This document shows, one piece after another, positions 29,379-30,256 of a stretch of DNA of 30,256 nt. This DNA comes from Chara braunii (lineage: Eukaryota > Streptophyta > Charophyceae > Charales > Characeae), in the NCBI GenBank assembly GCA_003427395.1, contig BFEA01000017.1:5718181-5748436 (forward strand), read 5' to 3'. The notes beneath the pieces were generated by a model that saw nothing but the letters and a program-made list of their open reading frames with translations, made no database searches and had not been told where the DNA came from. The position numbers and the translations under genes are program-made. How positions within the stretch are numbered: the stretch's first letter is position 1; every line of letters begins with the position of its first letter.

Positions 29379-29639
29379 CTGCATCACACCACCATCTGTC
29401 ATATAGTGACTTTTCTTTTCTTTTCTTTCAATACATGAAACAGGACCTATGGGCCTGGTTCCATATCCATTCAGGGAGTGTCCCTCCAGTTCTTTTTGTA
29501 TAAATGATACAACATATGACACACTCACGCTTCCTTCTTTCGAGACCCAAGGATCCCTGAACAACATTGATTACTCCATCTCTTCTCGACAATTGGCTGT
29601 CAGTTAGCCAGTCCTTCTTAAATTCTTGCCGATCTCCGA

Positions 29640-29746
29640 CTACCGTCTTCACCCGAATAGAACGGTCACTGTCGCTGCATCTGGACCGAAAGTTGTGCCA
29701 AATACAGCTATAATGACCGAGTGTTCTATTTGGGTGAAGACGGTAG
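29640..29746. mobile_element. Foldback element copy 3 with CCGA flanks
   Basis: A 107-bp near-palindrome of the family at 7960-8251. Arms CTACCGTCTTCACCCGAATA and the reverse complement. Flanked by CCGA at 29636-29639 and 29747-29750, a possible four-base duplication. Confidence 0.87.
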
Positions 29747-29957
29747 CCGAGGCTATCAGATTGGCTTCAAACCAGGACTCTCAGAAGTTCTGGTCGCAAT
29801 CAGGTTCCCTCTGCTGTTTGCCCATGCTGTTGCCATGGGAAATGTCTGAGTTGTGCCTTCTTCCCATTTTAGTTGCAGTCCCTCAACTAGTGCGATTTTG
29901 CATCTATTTGTTTTCTTCTTTTTCTTTCTTTTTTTTTCAATAGCTTGCTGCTCACTC

Positions 29958-30105
29958 CTACTGTCTTCACCCGAGTAGAACCCCCAGTCATTATCGCTGT
30001 ATCTAGACCGAAACTTACACCAGCTTCAGCTATGATGACCGGACGTTCTATTCGGGTGAAACTCAGCGATAATGACTGGCGGTTCTATTCGGGTGAAGAC
30101 TACCG
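29958..30105. mobile_element. Foldback element copy 4 with duplicated arm
   Basis: Same family. The right arm is present twice: GACCGGACGTTCTATTCGGG and, after a GATAATGACTGGCGGTTCTA stretch, GGGTGAAGAC again. Confidence 0.8.
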
Positions 30106-30256
30106 GGGGGGTGATACGAGAGGGCCCCACTCGTAGATGCCTGAGTTATGATATGGTTATCGAGCTTCTGTTATGGCAGGTACTACATTGAGAGTTTAAG
30201 CCTCTTGAAGTATCATGAAATTGAGAGTCTCAACCCTGATGGGCAGCATCGTTTTT

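Larger units (their letters stand above)
29379..30256 (-). other. WDR19: IFT144 intron, partial
   Basis: No further exon is visible up to the window end. It contains two foldback elements and a T-run at 29929-29937. Confidence 0.8.

Overview
The window is nuclear DNA of a ciliated streptophyte, most probably a charophyte green alga of the Chara type. Three observations support this. It carries minus-strand exons of the intraflagellar transport gene WDR19/IFT144. It contains plant-like U6 and U2 snRNA sequences. It contains a nuclear copy of mitochondrial ccmF, a gene that streptophyte mitochondria keep. The very long introns, the density of old transposons and simple repeats, and the assembly gap (17983-18967) also fit a large, repeat-rich draft genome. 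The genus is an inference; no species-specific marker was checked.

The only gene that looks functional is WDR19/IFT144, transcribed right to left. Five exons are visible (29284-29378, 8818-8922, 7063-7180, 2075-2254, 793-950). All have GT/AG borders and matching phases, and together they encode about 218 continuous residues of the C-terminal helical (TPR-like) part of the protein. The gene runs off both ends of the window. One intron spans about 20.4 kb (8923-29283), so almost everything else here is intronic.

Region by region. 1-790: microsatellites and a 345-bp hAT-like element. 1.7-2.0 kb: a degenerate 117-124 bp tandem repeat. 2.9-4.6 kb: a 530-bp AGC/AGT array, a 390-bp mitochondrial ccmF fragment, a short array of the opposite orientation, then the 3' part of a LINE. 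5.2-6.1 kb: two copies of a hairpin-bearing retroposon module and a second LINE-associated frame. 7.2-7.4 kb: a U6 retropseudogene with target-site duplication and A-tail. 7.9-9.5 kb: foldback elements and TTAA-flanked MITEs. 9.8-15.8 kb: tRNA-like SINE heads, MITEs, a diverged tandem dimer and hairpin-module fragments. 15.9-17.3 kb: a second LINE fragment on the minus strand. 17.9-19.3 kb: CT array, gap, an unidentified coding-like piece and a CTT array. 19.5-22 kb: a U2 5' fragment and two inverted copies of a 302/329-bp MITE, one sitting inside a decayed coding sequence. 22-25.9 kb: AT-rich sequence with a decayed coiled-coil gene. 26-28.5 kb: a repeat shared with 20.4-21.2 kb, split by about 1.7 kb bounded by GTT arrays. 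28.9-30.2 kb: a hairpin module, the most 5' IFT144 exon and two more foldback elements.

Apart from the IFT144 exons the content is non-autonomous or broken mobile DNA and retroposed or organellar fragments. No operon, CRISPR array or intact second gene was found. The most striking items are the U6 retropseudogene, the ccmF insertion between inverted triplet arrays, the four-base-TSD MITE pair, and a dispersed 3' module whose hairpin changes by paired substitutions.
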